Part shown: one piece after another, positions 1 to 11,382 of the stretch
Layout of the letters: each line of letters starts with the position of its first letter
Numbering within the stretch: the stretch's first letter is position 1
NCBI GenBank assembly: GCA_022606425.2
Contig: JAHDVF020001359.1
Coordinates: forward strand, 310,001-374,000
Length of the DNA: 64,000 bases
Reading direction: 5' to 3'
DNA from: Lepidostoma basale
Lineage: Eukaryota; Arthropoda; Insecta; Trichoptera; Lepidostomatidae
Translations under genes and position numbers: made by a program
Notes under the pieces: generated by a model
Seen by the model: the letters and a program-made list of their open reading frames with translations, nothing else
Told to the model about the DNA's origin: nothing
Database searches by the model: none

Positions 1-864
1 CGGGAACAAACTGAATATATCTACATTATATTAATTATAATTACGACCATAAAAGATTAATAAAATGAAATAAAAGGGTTTAAAAATATATTTAAAAAAA
101 ATTTGTTTAACTACGGTAACATACCGTGGCTAAATACAAAGTTTTTATTTATTTATTTTATATATTTAAAATGTCTAACCACTATGTGAGTACTTCATAT
201 GAAATTTAAAAAAAAGTATACGAGTATTTATGTTTCATGTCGTGTAACGAGTGATATGATGTACGGCAGTTTAATTTTTTTTTATGTACCTCTATCACGA
301 AATTTAAAAAAAACATATTATTTTTGTACCGCAGTTCAAACAGACAATTTTGTTATAGATAGTCAGATGGTTTAACATAATTACACTTAGGTATTTACAA
401 AGTAGATACTGACAATTTTTAATTTGTTTAAAAATTTCATATCATGAGATTGATATTGTATATTTCATTGTTCTAGCGTTGATTAACATTATTTTTGCTC
501 GCAATCAGTAAGATATCGTCAATATTAAAATGCCATTACAACAAATAGCTACCTATAAATAATTATAAGCTTTACAAACAATATATTTATATTTATAACT
601 GCCATCTAGCGCAAAATACTTGAACATTACAACACTCTCACAGTCTAGTATACCCGAAACGCGTCAATAATACGTGTTTCTAATTATCGCGTTAAGATGG
701 CGCTAATGCAGAAATTTAATTGTTCATGCCGCGGATTTATTATTTTGACATAAACGTGTGTTTGACGTTATGAGTTAATTTTTGTACTTTTAAAATTTTT
801 CAATATTTGTTTTATTGAATTTGAAAGTAACAAAATATTTCAAAAGTAAGAAATTTTTTTTATA
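1..864. other. AT-rich intergenic, no gene seen
   Basis: Strongly AT-rich sequence with short homopolymer runs and no convincing open frame or splice-bounded exon. It ends at the TA target site of the mariner element. Confidence 0.6.
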
Positions 865-2149
865 TTAGGTCCTCACATATGAAATTGGCGTTTTGCCGTA
901 CTGGGAACTTTGATCTCAAATATCTTCTCTTTGGTTAGGAATTCCAAATTCAAATTTATACAGCTATTTACTCAAGTATTTGTGTTTCGAAAATTATAAT
1001 TCATTTGTTTTTTCCTCAATCGTTTTTTTTCTTTGCGTCACTCAGTTTACAAAATGGAAAACTTGAAATATCGCGCTATTTACGAGTACGAGTTCCACCG
1101 TGGCACCAGTGCTGCAGAAACGGCTCGAAGGATTAATGATGTGTATGGCGACGGTGCCGCAAAAGAAAACACAGTGCGTTTTTGGTTCCAACGTTTTCGT
1201 TCTGGAAATTTCGACCTGCAGAACAAGCCCCGTGGACGGCCGGAGACCAAAGTTGATAATGAAGAATTGAAGGCTATTGTGGAAGCGGATCCATCGCAAA
1301 CCACGTCCGAGTTAGCTGCAGGCTGCGGTGTTAGTGATAAAACTGTTTTAATCCACTTGAAGCAAATTGGGAAGGTGAAAAAGCTTGAAAGGTGGGTACC
1401 TCACGAATTGAGTGAAGCAAATCAACAAACGCGCGTTGACTGCTGCGTTGCATTACTCAACCGGCCCAATAATGAAGGGATTTTGAATCGAATCATTACC
1501 TGTGATGAAAAGTGGATCCTGTATGATAATCGGAAGCGCTCATCGCAATGGTTGAACCCTGCCGAATCAGCCAAACCATGCCCCAAGCGAAAATTGACTC
1601 CAAAAAAGTTACTTGTGAGCGTTTGGTGGACTAGTGCTGGTGTCGTTCACTACAGCTTTCTTAAATCTGGCCAGACGATTACGGCAGATGTCTATTGTCA
1701 GCAACTGCAAACCATGATGGAAAAGCTAGCTGCTAAACAACCGAGGCTGGTTAATCGCTCTAGGCCACTGCTGCTTCATGATAACGCTAGACCACACACT
1801 GCACAACAGACGGCTACCAAATTAGAAGAGCTTCAATTGGAATGTCTAAGACATCCACCGTACTCTCCGGACCTTGCCCCAACAGATTACTATTTTTTTC
1901 GAAATTTGGATAACTTCTTGCAAGGGAAAAAATTCAACTCCGATGGGGCAGTCCAAACCGACTTCAAAGATTTTATTGATTCCCGTCCGAATGATTTTTT
2001 TAGTAAAGGGATCGATGAACTACCTATGAGATGGCAAAAGTGCATAGATAGCAATGGTACATACTTAGATTAAATAAATATATTATATAAAAAAAATCAA
2101 CTTTATGTTCCTCCCATACAAAACGCCAATTTCATATGTAAGGACCTTA
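865..2149 (+). mobile_element. mariner transposon, complete with both terminal repeats
   Basis: A 1285-bp element flanked on both sides by the dinucleotide TA (863-864 and 2150-2151), the mariner target site. The left end reads TTAGGTCCTCACATATGAAA and the right end, reverse complemented, is the same apart from two bases; the match runs on to about base 31 (ending GGCGTTTTG). The inside holds one uninterrupted transposase frame. Size, ends and target duplication all fit a full-length mariner. Intact frame plus nearly identical ends suggests a recent insertion. Confidence 0.95.
1054..2073 (+). CDS. mariner transposase (DD34D), intact frame
   Basis: Encodes the cut-and-paste transposase of the surrounding mariner, 339 residues from the ATG at 1054, the usual mariner length. 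The frame is open back to a TTG at 1033, but the ATG fits the family start. The N-terminal third is the paired helix-turn-helix DNA-binding region (KYRAIYEYEFHRGTSAAETA; later a RGRPETK stretch). The signature WVPHEL is present, followed by the catalytic triad: Asp in TCDEKW, Asp in LLHDNARPH, and the last Asp in SPDLAPTDYYFF with 34 residues between the second and third, which is the DD34D mariner pattern. No stop or frameshift interrupts it, so activity is possible but not shown. Confidence 0.93.
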   Translation: MENLKYRAIYEYEFHRGTSAAETARRINDVYGDGAAKENTVRFWFQRFRSGNFDLQNKPRGRPETKVDNEELKAIVEADPSQTTSELAAGCGVSDKTVLIHLKQIGKVKKLERWVPHELSEANQQTRVDCCVALLNRPNNEGILNRIITCDEKWILYDNRKRSSQWLNPAESAKPCPKRKLTPKKLLVSVWWTSAGVVHYSFLKSGQTITADVYCQQLQTMMEKLAAKQPRLVNRSRPLLLHDNARPHTAQQTATKLEELQLECLRHPPYSPDLAPTDYYFFRNLDNFLQGKKFNSDGAVQTDFKDFIDSRPNDFFSKGIDELPMRWQKCIDSNGTYLD

Positions 2150-2269
2150 TATATTACACCAGCTACCAAATCTATGTACATAGTTCTACCCGATCAGATA
2201 TTTAATTGTGTCAGTAGATAGGATTTGTGTCCGCTTCAGAATACTAAAGAAAATTAAAAAGGCCTTGCC

Positions 2270-2319
2270 TATAAATAGTTTCAAACAGTGTTATATACAA
2301 GGTATTATTCGGTACTTTC
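2270..2319 (+). promoter_or_regulatory. upstream control region of 5S rRNA gene 1
   Basis: Two blocks upstream of this 5S gene recur upstream of the second one: TATAAATAGTTTCA (2270-2283) and TACAAGGTATT beginning 24 bases before the transcript. In copy 2 the TACAAG block is at exactly the same distance (-24). Insect 5S genes are known to need upstream TATA-like sequence in addition to the internal box, so this is a likely promoter. That role is inferred. Confidence 0.6.
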
Positions 2320-2438
2320 GCCAACGACCATACCACGTTGAATGCACCGGTTCTCGTCCGATCACCGAAGTTAAGCAACATTGGGCGCGGTCAGTACTTG
2401 GATGGGTGACCGCTTGGGAACACCGCGTGCCGTTGGCC
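2320..2438 (+). rRNA. 5S ribosomal RNA gene, copy 1
   Basis: A 119-nt match to the animal 5S rRNA pattern: it begins GCCAACGACCATACCACG, contains the internal control region (GTTAAGCAACATTGGGCGCG, then TACTTGGATGGGTGACCGC) and ends with CCGTTGGCC that pairs with the 5' end. A T-run (TTCTTTTTG) just downstream can act as the RNA polymerase III terminator. It is identical to the copy at 54185. It stands alone, not in a tandem array. Confidence 0.93.
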
Positions 2439-2821
2439 CTTCTTTTTGCTTCCATCTCGTGTCTGCTGCCTCGCCACTTCCTATATCGCTTATATTTCTT
2501 TATGAATGGATTCTCCAGAACTCCTGTCTCATTAGTATGTAATATATACAATACATCTATGCAATACACTGTATTTTAATCAATATTTTAACTATAGACG
2601 GATACAGATATCTAAAATTATACAATATAACTGATGTACTGTAGCGAATTAGTAAAATAATCTTAATTTTGACCCAAAGGTTAAATAATAAGTTGATATA
2701 GTTTTCGATTTCGAAATTTGATTTATTTGTCAGCGTTATAAAATACGGTGACGAGTGGGGGTCACTCGCACGGCCCAGATAGTTGTCATATTTGACCAAT
2801 TTTTCGTATTACAAGTTCACA

Positions 2822-5800
2822 ATGTATATTACTAAAGTTTTGGTATTGAGTGGTGAGTGACATCAATTATTGACAGTGTGTAGAGTGAACAAATCGTTCG
2901 CTTTGTTATTGAATGTTTTATACAATTAAATTTATTGAAAGTCGCACGGCCATTAATTGAGATTTGTTTGCTGTGTTACGACAAACTGATTACGGAATGA
3001 CTTATTTTTGCATCTTCCAGTTTTAATGATATCATCTACCAGAGCTCACGTCGGACTAGACAGTTTGCAGAACAACTATCGTGCCTCGGACAACGTTTTG
3101 TTCTATGTGTACACGAGGTGAGAAGGAATTTTATTGCTGTCTCCCGGAAACATATGCTTTCCCATTCACAATAATTTGGATAACACCATGTTATTTTGTG
3201 TATGTTAGCTTTCTACATATCACCTGAGAATGGAGGATATCACCTCAGAAACATGGCTGTACAAATATTAAAAAAATCAAGTGGATTAAACTGTGTTCAT
3301 ATTTTTATTCCAAATTACAATGGAATTACCAGTGTTAACGCCTTAACCTTCAATAAAGTGAATCATTGAAGGTTAAGGCGTTATATACGAGTACGTACGT
3401 GGTTTAGTGAAATGAGTGCTAACATAGTTGATATGTACATTGTATTTAATTTTAAAGTATTCTAATTTATAATTTGACGTTTATTAGTGCAAATCAAACC
3501 ACTCCAAGCAAGATAAATCACGGAGATATTAACAGTTTGATCGCATCAGGATTTTCCCTTCAGAAACCCGTAAAAATTTTGGTCCACGGGTGGAAAAGTA
3601 GTGCTGAACACCAGTCAAACATACTTATTAAAAATGGTGCGTAGAACTTTCATTTTTTTCTGATAACTATAGGGTCTTTCATTAAGCGCTTCTTATCTTT
3701 AAATTTTAATAAAACAAAGTGTGTGTGAGATATCATCGAAATTTTTTGTTTGTTTGAAAGGCCTATCGATGCCATTATGTATGGAATATAACATCATTCA
3801 AATGTCCGACGCGGCTTCTCTGGGTGGCGCGCATCCGAAATGTCCAATTTTCCATGACTCTGGCGCATAAATCAGGCCGAATTTGACCGATGGCATGGGT
3901 TATGTTGGCTTTGAGGGCTGCTATGGTTTGTGGCTTTTTCGCATAGACCTGCGACTTAAGAAAACCCCACAAGAAAAAGTCGGTGGCCAGTTCACATCAC
4001 CTCCACGTGAGATGACCATGCTCTCAAATCACTGGTGCAGAATGTCCAATGTGGCATGAGCTGTGTGGCACGTAGCGCCGTCCTGTTGAAACCACATGTC
4101 GTTGGTGTCCATATCATCCAATTCAGGCCAAAAGAAGTCGGTGATCATCAACCTATAGCGCTCGCCGTTGATGGTGATGGCCTGGCCAAAGTCGTTCTCA
4201 AAGAAATATGGACCGATGAAGCCGCCAGCCCAAAATGCACACCGAACAGTGACTTTTTCGGGATGCATTGGACGCTCTTGGATCTCATGTGGATTAGTAT
4301 TGTCCCAAATTCGACAATTTTGTTTGTTGACGTACCCATTCATCCAGAATGTGCCTCATCGCTGAAGATGATTTTTCGATGAAAATTAGGGTCAGTTTCC
4401 AACTGCTCCAGAGGCCATTTAGCGAACACACGTCGTTGTCTATGGTCGTTTAGCTTGAGCTCCTGGGTCAGTTGAATTTTGTACGGGTGCAGGCCCAAGT
4501 CACGACGCACAATTCGCCAAGTTGTAGTCTGCGAAAGGCCGAGTTCTTGTGAGCGACGCGAAATCGACTGCTTCGGATTCTCCTGCAAACTCTCACGGAT
4601 AGCGGCGATGTTTTCGGCAGATCTTGCGTTTCTTCGACGTACGGGTGTTGGTTGATTAATTACTGAACCAGTGGACTCAAATTTATCCACCACACTGCGA
4701 ATTGTCCTCTCAGTAGGACGCTTATGGCGACCGTAAAATGGGCGAAGCGCGCGGAACGTTATCCGAAAAGAATACCGATTTTGATAAAAACAATTGTATA
4801 ATTTGCACGTGTTGTTGAATGCTATATCCATCCATGGTTATTTGGCAAAACAGACTGAATAAATGACAGCCAATTTGACAGATGTCGCTTCAACAATATG
4901 GCCGCTATCAACTGTCAAAGTTCGGAAGTGCCTATTGGAAGATCCTGTAATTTGATTTTTTTAAACGGTTGTATTTTCACAACACTTTGGCCCACGACGC
5001 TCTTCCTCAGTGTAGAAATTTAAAAAATAAATAATTTCCCCTATCTCTAGACTTTAATTCTCCCTCCCCTTTCATTTAGTATAAAAGTAAAGATTTCGTC
5101 TAATTTAATTGTCAAAATTTCTACACAGACGAAGGACATCTGTGGCCTGATACGTGTTAGTGAAAAAAACAAAAATTGTTGTGAAATGACAATGTTTTTT
5201 AAAATTATTAAAATGCGAATCCGCAACACGAAGTGATGGCAAATACAGCAAGAAAACTAATTTATATTTTTTTGTTTTAGCCTTCTTGAATTTCTACGAC
5301 CTGAATGTAATAGTTTTAGATTGGAGTAAAGGGATGTTGGAACACCCTTCCGACCCCCTGGCCCTCGCCTTTGGCCTATATTTGGCTTCGTTTTTGGATT
5401 GGTTGGCTGATATGGGAGTTCCGTACAGCAAGATGCACGTCGTCGCTCACAGCCTCGGCGCACAGGCCGCGGGGATAGCGGGGAGGAACTGCAGGGGAGG
5501 CAAGATCGGCTATATATCAGGTTTTAAATATTGAACACACATTTTATAGCATTGACCATACTAAGCTTATTTTACACGTAACATATGTGTGGTTAAGTGA
5601 TCTACGACAGAATTTCAAATACTGAAATCAGGAAATAATGTAGAGCGAAAGAAATCATCATGAACAAAATTATGAATGGATCACTGCGAAGGTTTGGACA
5701 CACGGAACGTGTGGATAACAAAATAACGGTTAAGAAAGTATACATTAACGATGTAAATGTAGTACTGAGTCGGGGAAGGCCGAGGAAATCATGGTATGGC

Positions 5801-8800
5801 CAAATTAATCAAAATTTATTGAAATCGGGATATGGCCAAATTATTGCGGTCCATTCTCTATGCGTATCCTTCCGGGAAAATGGCGTGAAAGTTTGTTGTT
5901 ATTGTTGTTTTTAGACATAACTTATTTCTTGAATTTTGATTAAAAGTTTTGGTACAATAGATTAAAGTTTTATTATTCTCGTACTTTGTGTCAGTGAAAT
6001 TCAAAATACGGCCACTCATCTCATGTACAAAATTATTTTTTTTTAATCTGAACGTTTTTCTAAAGCATGACTATGGTGATATTTCAGTATCTGTTTTTGA
6101 CAAGTGTAAAACTTGCAAAGACAAATTTTGTACCATAATATACTCGTATAAATGGAACGTTTATTATTTGATTGGAAGCTCTGGACCCCCCCGGAAGACA
6201 CTGGGAAGATTCCCCGCTGTGCATCCGGCCCACGGACGGCGAGTACGTGGAAGTGGTGCACACCTTCATGTCCGGAGGAATGCTCATCCACCCCGCGGGC
6301 CACACCGACTTCTACCCCAACGGTGGCTGGGACATGCCCGGCTGCGGTAGCGCTGACTACTGGTGCTCTCACAACAGGTCAGATATAGTACTACGAGCGT
6401 ACAATAACATACCTACTATTCTCGTATATTTATAGTAGACTTTCAATTGATTTTTTGGTCTTGTATACCAGTGCTCCGCAACCGGTGTGCCACTGATGTG
6501 CCGTGAGCCGGATGCAGGTGTGCCGTGGCCAAATATATAAAGAAAAAATATTTAGTTATTGTGAAACTCGTGAATTGCGAAAGAGTTAACTCTTCGGTAA
6601 ATCAGTTCAGTAGACGTTGGTGACTTTTTTTTATAGATCGTTCATTAAAAATCAGATCAATCATTCGATTTTCCCGAATGAACCGAAAAAAAGGTCGTCG
6701 CCGATTTCTACTAGCCGGAAGTCGCTGAAAAAAAAGTTCACCAACGTCTCCTGAGCTGATTAACCCCCACGTTAAGACCGAATTTCACCTTTTGGTGTGC
6801 CGCGGGATTCTAGGGAGAACTTATGTGTGCCGAAGGTGAGAAAAGGTTGCGGAGCACTGTTGTATACAACAGGTCGTTTGAAACCAATTACTGTACGAGT
6901 ATGTACTTTGTTTTTTTTTAAAGTTATTATATTGATTATTGTCACGTGAATTCTACACCAGACCAAGGACAGGGTGACAATCACATTGCCATCGCAGGGA
7001 ATCGAACTCGGGACCATTCATAGAATAATTTAACACAGTTTTTATTATTATTTCTTACTGGCTCATGAAGAAGGTGGTTTTAATTTATGAAATAAGAATA
7101 TTATATAAGGTTCCCACCACCACCCGAGACTGTTATAGGACGCAGCGACGCCCTTTCGTCAGTCTCGCTGCACTATCTAGGCCTGTTCCTTGTCCATCCG
7201 GGACTTACGTTAATTTAATTTAGCCTTTTCTTGTCATCAATCAAAAGGGTGACAGACCACATTTAATCTATTCTTTTAACCTTATATATCTCCCGCGCGG
7301 CCTCACATCTCTTTATTATTAAATAAAATCAGAAGTAAATATTATATAAAGCACCCCTTAAATTAGTAAAAAAAAACCATTAAAATTATATAAAACACAC
7401 ATTAATTCACAATACACAATAGGACAAATATATAACAAACTAAATTTTAAAACAGAAAGAAGATAGTGTATGAGGGAGGCGGGAAAATGTTAAGAAAGAA
7501 TGAATAAATTGGGATGGGATGGATGGAGGACAGGTTTTAGAAAGAGCAGAAATGAATTAAAAAAAAACAGTATATATAAAAGACACATTATAAACAGAAA
7601 AGCAGATCAGAACACACCCACCAAAGGGCAGTGTAGACTTCCGGTCAAAACAAAACCAATGAACAGGAGCCAGTGGCAACATCCATGAGCAGCAACTCAG
7701 GGACGCAGAAACAGAAAACAAAACTAAAATGCACAAAACCATTGTAGCAATCATAGCGAACATATTATTCATAATTATCACAATAATTATAATAGCAATA
7801 ATACCATAATAATAACATAACCAAAGACAAAGATAATATTAATAATTTATTTATAACTATCAAAAAAATCATAATAGCAATAATAACACAACCAAAAACA
7901 AAGACAATTTTTAACAAATAATGCCAAATAATTTATAGAAACAACAACACGGCACGAGAAGACATAGGGCAGTAAATAAATTACACATCCCTTTTACTAA
8001 AAAGTTTTGTCCACGCACGAATAAAAGTACGAAGGCAACTGAAATTTTTATCGCTACTTGTTAAGTCACTATTCCAAATTGGTCGATGATCCACTGTCAC
8101 ATTCTCAATCATGATATCTCTATCACTCTGCAAGAGACAGCACTCCCAGAGGATATGGTGGGCCGTCTGGGGCCCCCCGCCGCACACACACTCCGGGTCC
8201 GGCGCCAGACTAAGATCATGGAGCCTGGCACGGAAATTGCCGTGCCCCGAAAGCATCTGCACAACGTGATGGTCCAATCGCAGCCACTCACTATCCATCC
8301 TCCCACTCACAGAGGGGAAGAAGGAGTAAGTCCACCTTCCTCTAGGAGAGATGTTCCAACTTTCCTGCCATGCCGCCAGAGAAACCTCTCTTAAGCCCCT
8401 GCACAGGGCGGTGAAACCATCCTCATCGGAGTTGAATGTAATACCCAGATGGGTCACACTCTCACCCCGCTTAAGGCGCCTCTTAGCAACGGCCTCAAGC
8501 ACTTCCAGGTCGGCAGGAAGAACTCCCCCTATAACTGGAAGCGCCACTGAGGCCGCAGTCCTGTAAGCACCGGTCAGTGCAAGTATCTTCACCTAGTTTC
8601 AGGTCAACTTTATTTTTGTATAATAATATATAATACAAAATGTGTTTTATGAACAAGACTGTTTCGTTGGTCGCCATTTTGATTCGGCTGTGATTTGTTG
8701 ATTCATATTTGATAGTCATGGAGCGAGCCTCTGAGCTTGACGGTCAGAGAAAATCGGCGTGGAACATAAAAAGCACCCTGTATTTGAAATTACGACTGGT

Positions 8801-9697
8801 TTTATCAGGTACACCCAACGGTTAGAGTATGCGAATGGTGAGAGGAGTTATAAATCCCACAGGGCATTCGAGTACTTCGCGGAGTCTATTGGGAACACGC
8901 GGCTCGTGGGCAGGCGGTGCGAGGGCGCCGCGGAGCTGAGTGCGCGCAGCTGCACCGGCCCTGGCCTCCCCCTGGGAGGGGACTCCCCCAAGAATGGGTG
9001 AGGTTATGTCTCCATTTTCATTTCCAATCATTGCCTTCATGTTTTTATTAAAATATTCACAATTATTAAAATATTCAAATTTTGGACTATCATTGGCCAT
9101 TTAAGAAGTCGGAAGACTCGATTTACGTGTGTGACTCACTGTAGGAATGCGGAGGAAGGTAAATAAGTGTGTCAGGATAGAGTAGTGCGGCGGTCCGTTC
9201 TCTCTATCTACCCCTCCAGAGAAACGGTGCGATGGTTTGTTGTTGTTGTTTAATAAAAACTTTAATATTGGTTATATTGAATAAAAAGTTGTTAATGTTA
9301 CAAGTTTTCTTACATTATTGCAAGATTGTTAAGATTGTTAGTCGAATCAGTTAGTTATGATTGTCTTTCTGTTAAAGTAAATAATTTTTGATTCCATGTA
9401 GAAAAAATAAAGCATATTTTTTATTTATTTGGTAATAGATAGCAAAAAATATCTCAATTTTTTCTGATACTAAATTTCCCTACTATGGTTGTTTTAACAC
9501 ACCTTAAATAAAAAAAACCCTAATATTTAACTACTTATGCCCTCATATCACATTTCCAGTGAAGTAACATGACTATTTGTATTTTTTTCAGAACGGGAGT
9601 TTTTTACCTGGAAACTAATCCAGATCGGCCTTATCACAAAGAAAATACAACTGAGCGAGGAAATGATCAAAATGTCTCGGAACGATGGACACTGTAA
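2822..9697 (+). CDS. secreted pancreatic-lipase-family lipase/phospholipase A1, complete, 7 exons
   Basis: Exons 2822-2852, 3021-3117, 3488-3636, 5281-5520, 6179-6377, 8863-8997 and 9592-9697 join in frame into 318 residues. The first residues (MYITKVLVLSVLMISSTRA) form a signal peptide. The fold markers follow in order: LVHGW at 74-78 (oxyanion region), the nucleophile elbow AHSLGA with Ser150, Asp175 in ALDPPG, and His237 in CSHNR, so the Ser-Asp-His triad is complete. The elbow has Ala in place of the usual first Gly. HTDFYPNGG (214-222) is also typical. Expected role is extracellular hydrolysis of acylglycerols or phospholipids; lid and substrate class cannot be told by eye. The donor after 5520 (GTTTTA) is weak. 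Introns carry several transposons. Confidence 0.9.
3670..4947 (-). mobile_element. decayed mariner-like element (DD41D type) in a lipase intron
   Basis: A 1278-bp element flanked by TA on both sides (3668-3669, 4948-4949). Its ends are inverted repeats: left TAGGGTCTTTCATTAAGCGC and right, reversed, CAGGATCTTCCAATAGGCAC, matching at about 16 of 21 positions. It sits in lipase intron 3 in reverse orientation and encloses a broken transposase. Confidence 0.85.
3775..4831 (-). pseudogene. broken DD41D-type mariner transposase
   Basis: Three blocks in different frames give one transposase: the helix-turn-helix region and first catalytic Asp (FSDEAH) at 4831-4340, the middle with the second Asp (WFQQDGATCHTA) at 4343-4029, and the end (FFLWG to LNDVIFHT) at 3972-3775. 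A frameshift follows FSDEAH. A small deletion between VNWPP and FFLWG removes the part that should hold the third catalytic Asp. The element cannot make an active enzyme. The DD41D label rests on family knowledge of the intact spacing. Confidence 0.85.
5640..5850 (+). repeat. dispersed LINE-tail repeat, copy A
   Basis: Relic of a non-LTR retrotransposon 3' coding end: LRRFGHTERVD, then a RGRPRKSWYGQINQ stretch, the typical C-terminal sequence downstream of reverse transcriptase. Decayed and split by a duplication. Related pieces lie near 9107, 13455, 22480, 26690, 29480, 31630, 37260 and 43735. Confidence 0.7.
6469..6859. mobile_element. hAT-type MITE with 8-bp target duplication
   Basis: A 391-bp non-autonomous element. 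Ends are CAGTGCTCCGCAACC and its exact reverse complement GGTTGCGGAGCACTG. The 8-bp direct repeat TTGTATAC flanks it (6461-6468 and 6860-6867), the hallmark of hAT insertion. It encodes nothing. It contains the T8/A8 hairpin at 6601-6760. It lies in lipase intron 5. Confidence 0.92.
6601..6760. repeat. large hairpin with T8/A8 arms inside the hAT MITE
   Basis: Outer arms CAGTAGACGTTGGTGAC-T8 (left) and A8-GTTCACCAACGTCTCCTG (right) pair with few mismatches. The inside holds a second poly-A/GGTCG block and a GCCGGAAGTCGCTG stretch shared, reverse complemented, with the hairpin at 11745. Confidence 0.75.
6930..7021 (-). repeat. tRNA-derived SINE, truncated copy
   Basis: On the minus strand it reads GGTCCCGAGTTCGATTCCC (a polymerase III B box) followed by GCGATGGCA and a tail containing CTGGTGTAGAATTCACGTGAC. 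The same B box and tail occur in the fuller copy near 22600 on the plus strand. The A-box head is missing here. Confidence 0.8.
7100..7980. other. non-coding stretch downstream of the R1-type LINE end
   Basis: AT-rich with a moderately GC-rich block (7120-7330). It directly follows the stop of the minus-strand LINE frame ending at 7981, so it may be that element's 3' untranslated region. No gene is seen. Confidence 0.4.
7981..8592 (-). pseudogene. R1-clade LINE, C-terminal fragment
   Basis: A 203-codon open frame reading KILALTGAYRTAASVALPVI, then RRLKRGESV, and near the end a Cys/His cluster (CVCGGGPQTAHHILWECC). This is the C-terminal part of R1/TRAS-type non-LTR retrotransposon ORF2: the region after reverse transcriptase, then the CCHC-like knuckle. 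The reverse transcriptase and endonuclease parts are absent, so this is a 5'-truncated insertion in lipase intron 5. Confidence 0.8.
9107..9250 (+). repeat. dispersed LINE-tail repeat, copy B
   Basis: Carries the repeat's 3' end: TGTGTGACTCACTGTAGGAA, then TGTCAGGATAGAGTAGTGCG and CTACCCCTCCAGAGAAACGG-TGCGATGG. The same words recur in copy C at 13580-13720. It lies in the last lipase intron. Confidence 0.75.
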
Positions 9698-11382
9698 TAC
9701 ATAAAACATATATAACACTTATTGCGCAATATAAAGTGGAATTTATCATCAGAAATAGTATAATAACAAGCAAAAATGCTTCCTAATAAAATATGAACGG
9801 AATAATTATGTTTATCCATGTAAGTGCGGTCCAAATGTTTCAGTGCGGGTACTATGTTCATATACTCGTATTTATATACGTATTCACGCAGCTTCCCTTC
9901 GTTCTGGCATTCACTTTGGTTTGACAACTGATTCTTGTAGGTATTATATAAAATTTTACCTCGTCACTTAACAGATTCGGACAGTTTAGATATCTATCGG
10001 AAATATTTCGTATCATAAGTAATTATTGATAAAACGAATAATTAAGGGGTCTCCAAACTTTTCAGCCTTAGGGCCATACTCATTACCCCAGTAAGTTCGA
10101 AGGGCCAAAACCGTTTTAATTTTCCTGCCATTATCTATAATTTCTAGACTAGTCTTTACTGAGCAAGCAAACGCTTGCTAAATTCGCTAGTTCAATTACT
10201 ATTGTGTTGTACTGTATTGTCACGACTGCGACATTTGTTGTTATATACCTCTATGTTTATAATGTTAGTTAGATTAATTTCAATATTTGTTAGTTACTAT
10301 GCTTAAGTAAATTTATCAGTATATTATACTTGTCATTAAGCTTTACCTAACAAATTAATAAAACCGTCTTACCATCATTCTTTGTTTTTTATCCAACTTA
10401 TCACAACAACAATAAGCCATTAGCTGTCACGAGTCCGATTGATGACACTGGCGGGCCGTACTTTGGAGACCCCTGCTTTAAAGGATTGGTACATTATTAT
10501 GTACGTTGGTACCTACATAGTAAATATATTTGCGAATGATCATTCAACCAACTTAATGAATTATTATTGATTTTCTGGTTGTCGCCTCTGTCGCCTTTTT
10601 CGTCGCTTAAAAATATGTCAGGTCCAGTTGTAGCCGATTTTTATTTATTCCTCCTGTCCTCTCGATGTTGTCACAATCCCATCTCAAAATATAAGCAGGC
10701 TATCCCTTATTCCCTTTGATTTTATCGTAGTTTGATTTTAACCCCTAATATAAATTTTTATAAATCAGATTTTAGGGATAGTGCTTAAAAAAAAGTAATA
10801 CTCCAATATAAATGTTATTCTGGTTCGTGTGGGACGTTCGCCGTGAAAAGCTCTACGATATTTAATAAGAATTTTATATTACATTAAACGCATGTTTTTG
10901 GCAATTCTTGAACTAAATTATAAAAAAATTGGGATTGTTTGATACATCATTTTTATTTTTAAAAATCAGTACATTTTTGCGATATATATTAAAACATAAA
11001 TTATCATTAACCTATAGGAATATATTTAGTTTTCTATCTTACTTGTACGATGTTATTAATATATTAACTACACTATATATTGATACTAACTATAATTCGT
11101 CTTAGAAGAAAGAGTCCGAATATCCGGTACAGCATCACTATGAAGAGTGAACCCAGAGTACAATAGATTGCAATCATTTATAAGTTCGAGCTTATGAAAG
11201 TAGCGTTTAATTAAACAATAATCAAATTAAATACTACGCTCAACTATTTTAAAAAGGCAGACCTTCAATCAAGTGGTTGAGGGTGTGAACTATGTATGAG
11301 CACATGTGGTAATTTTTTAAATCTATTGATTATGTTCCTGTACTTAGTAAGACAAATTTGTTGATTGTACAAATGAGTGTCA
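9698..11382. other. intergenic between lipase and DUF4773 gene A
   Basis: Space between convergent genes (lipase on plus, gene A on minus). Apart from the hAT-like MITE at 10043-10475 it is AT-rich without a supportable exon. Confidence 0.6.
10043..10475. mobile_element. hAT-like MITE, aged
   Basis: Inverted ends: AGGGGTCTCCAAACTTTTC at the left and, reversed, CAGGGGTCTCCAAAGTACG at the right, with GGGCCATAC / GGCCCGCC just inside. This matches hAT (Tip100-like) ends. No clear 8-bp target duplication is visible, so the copy is probably old. Confidence 0.7.

Noticed and set aside
2208..2579. Open frames over both strands near 2300 and again near 54200
   Set aside because: They cover the 5S rRNA genes; coding sense is accidental.
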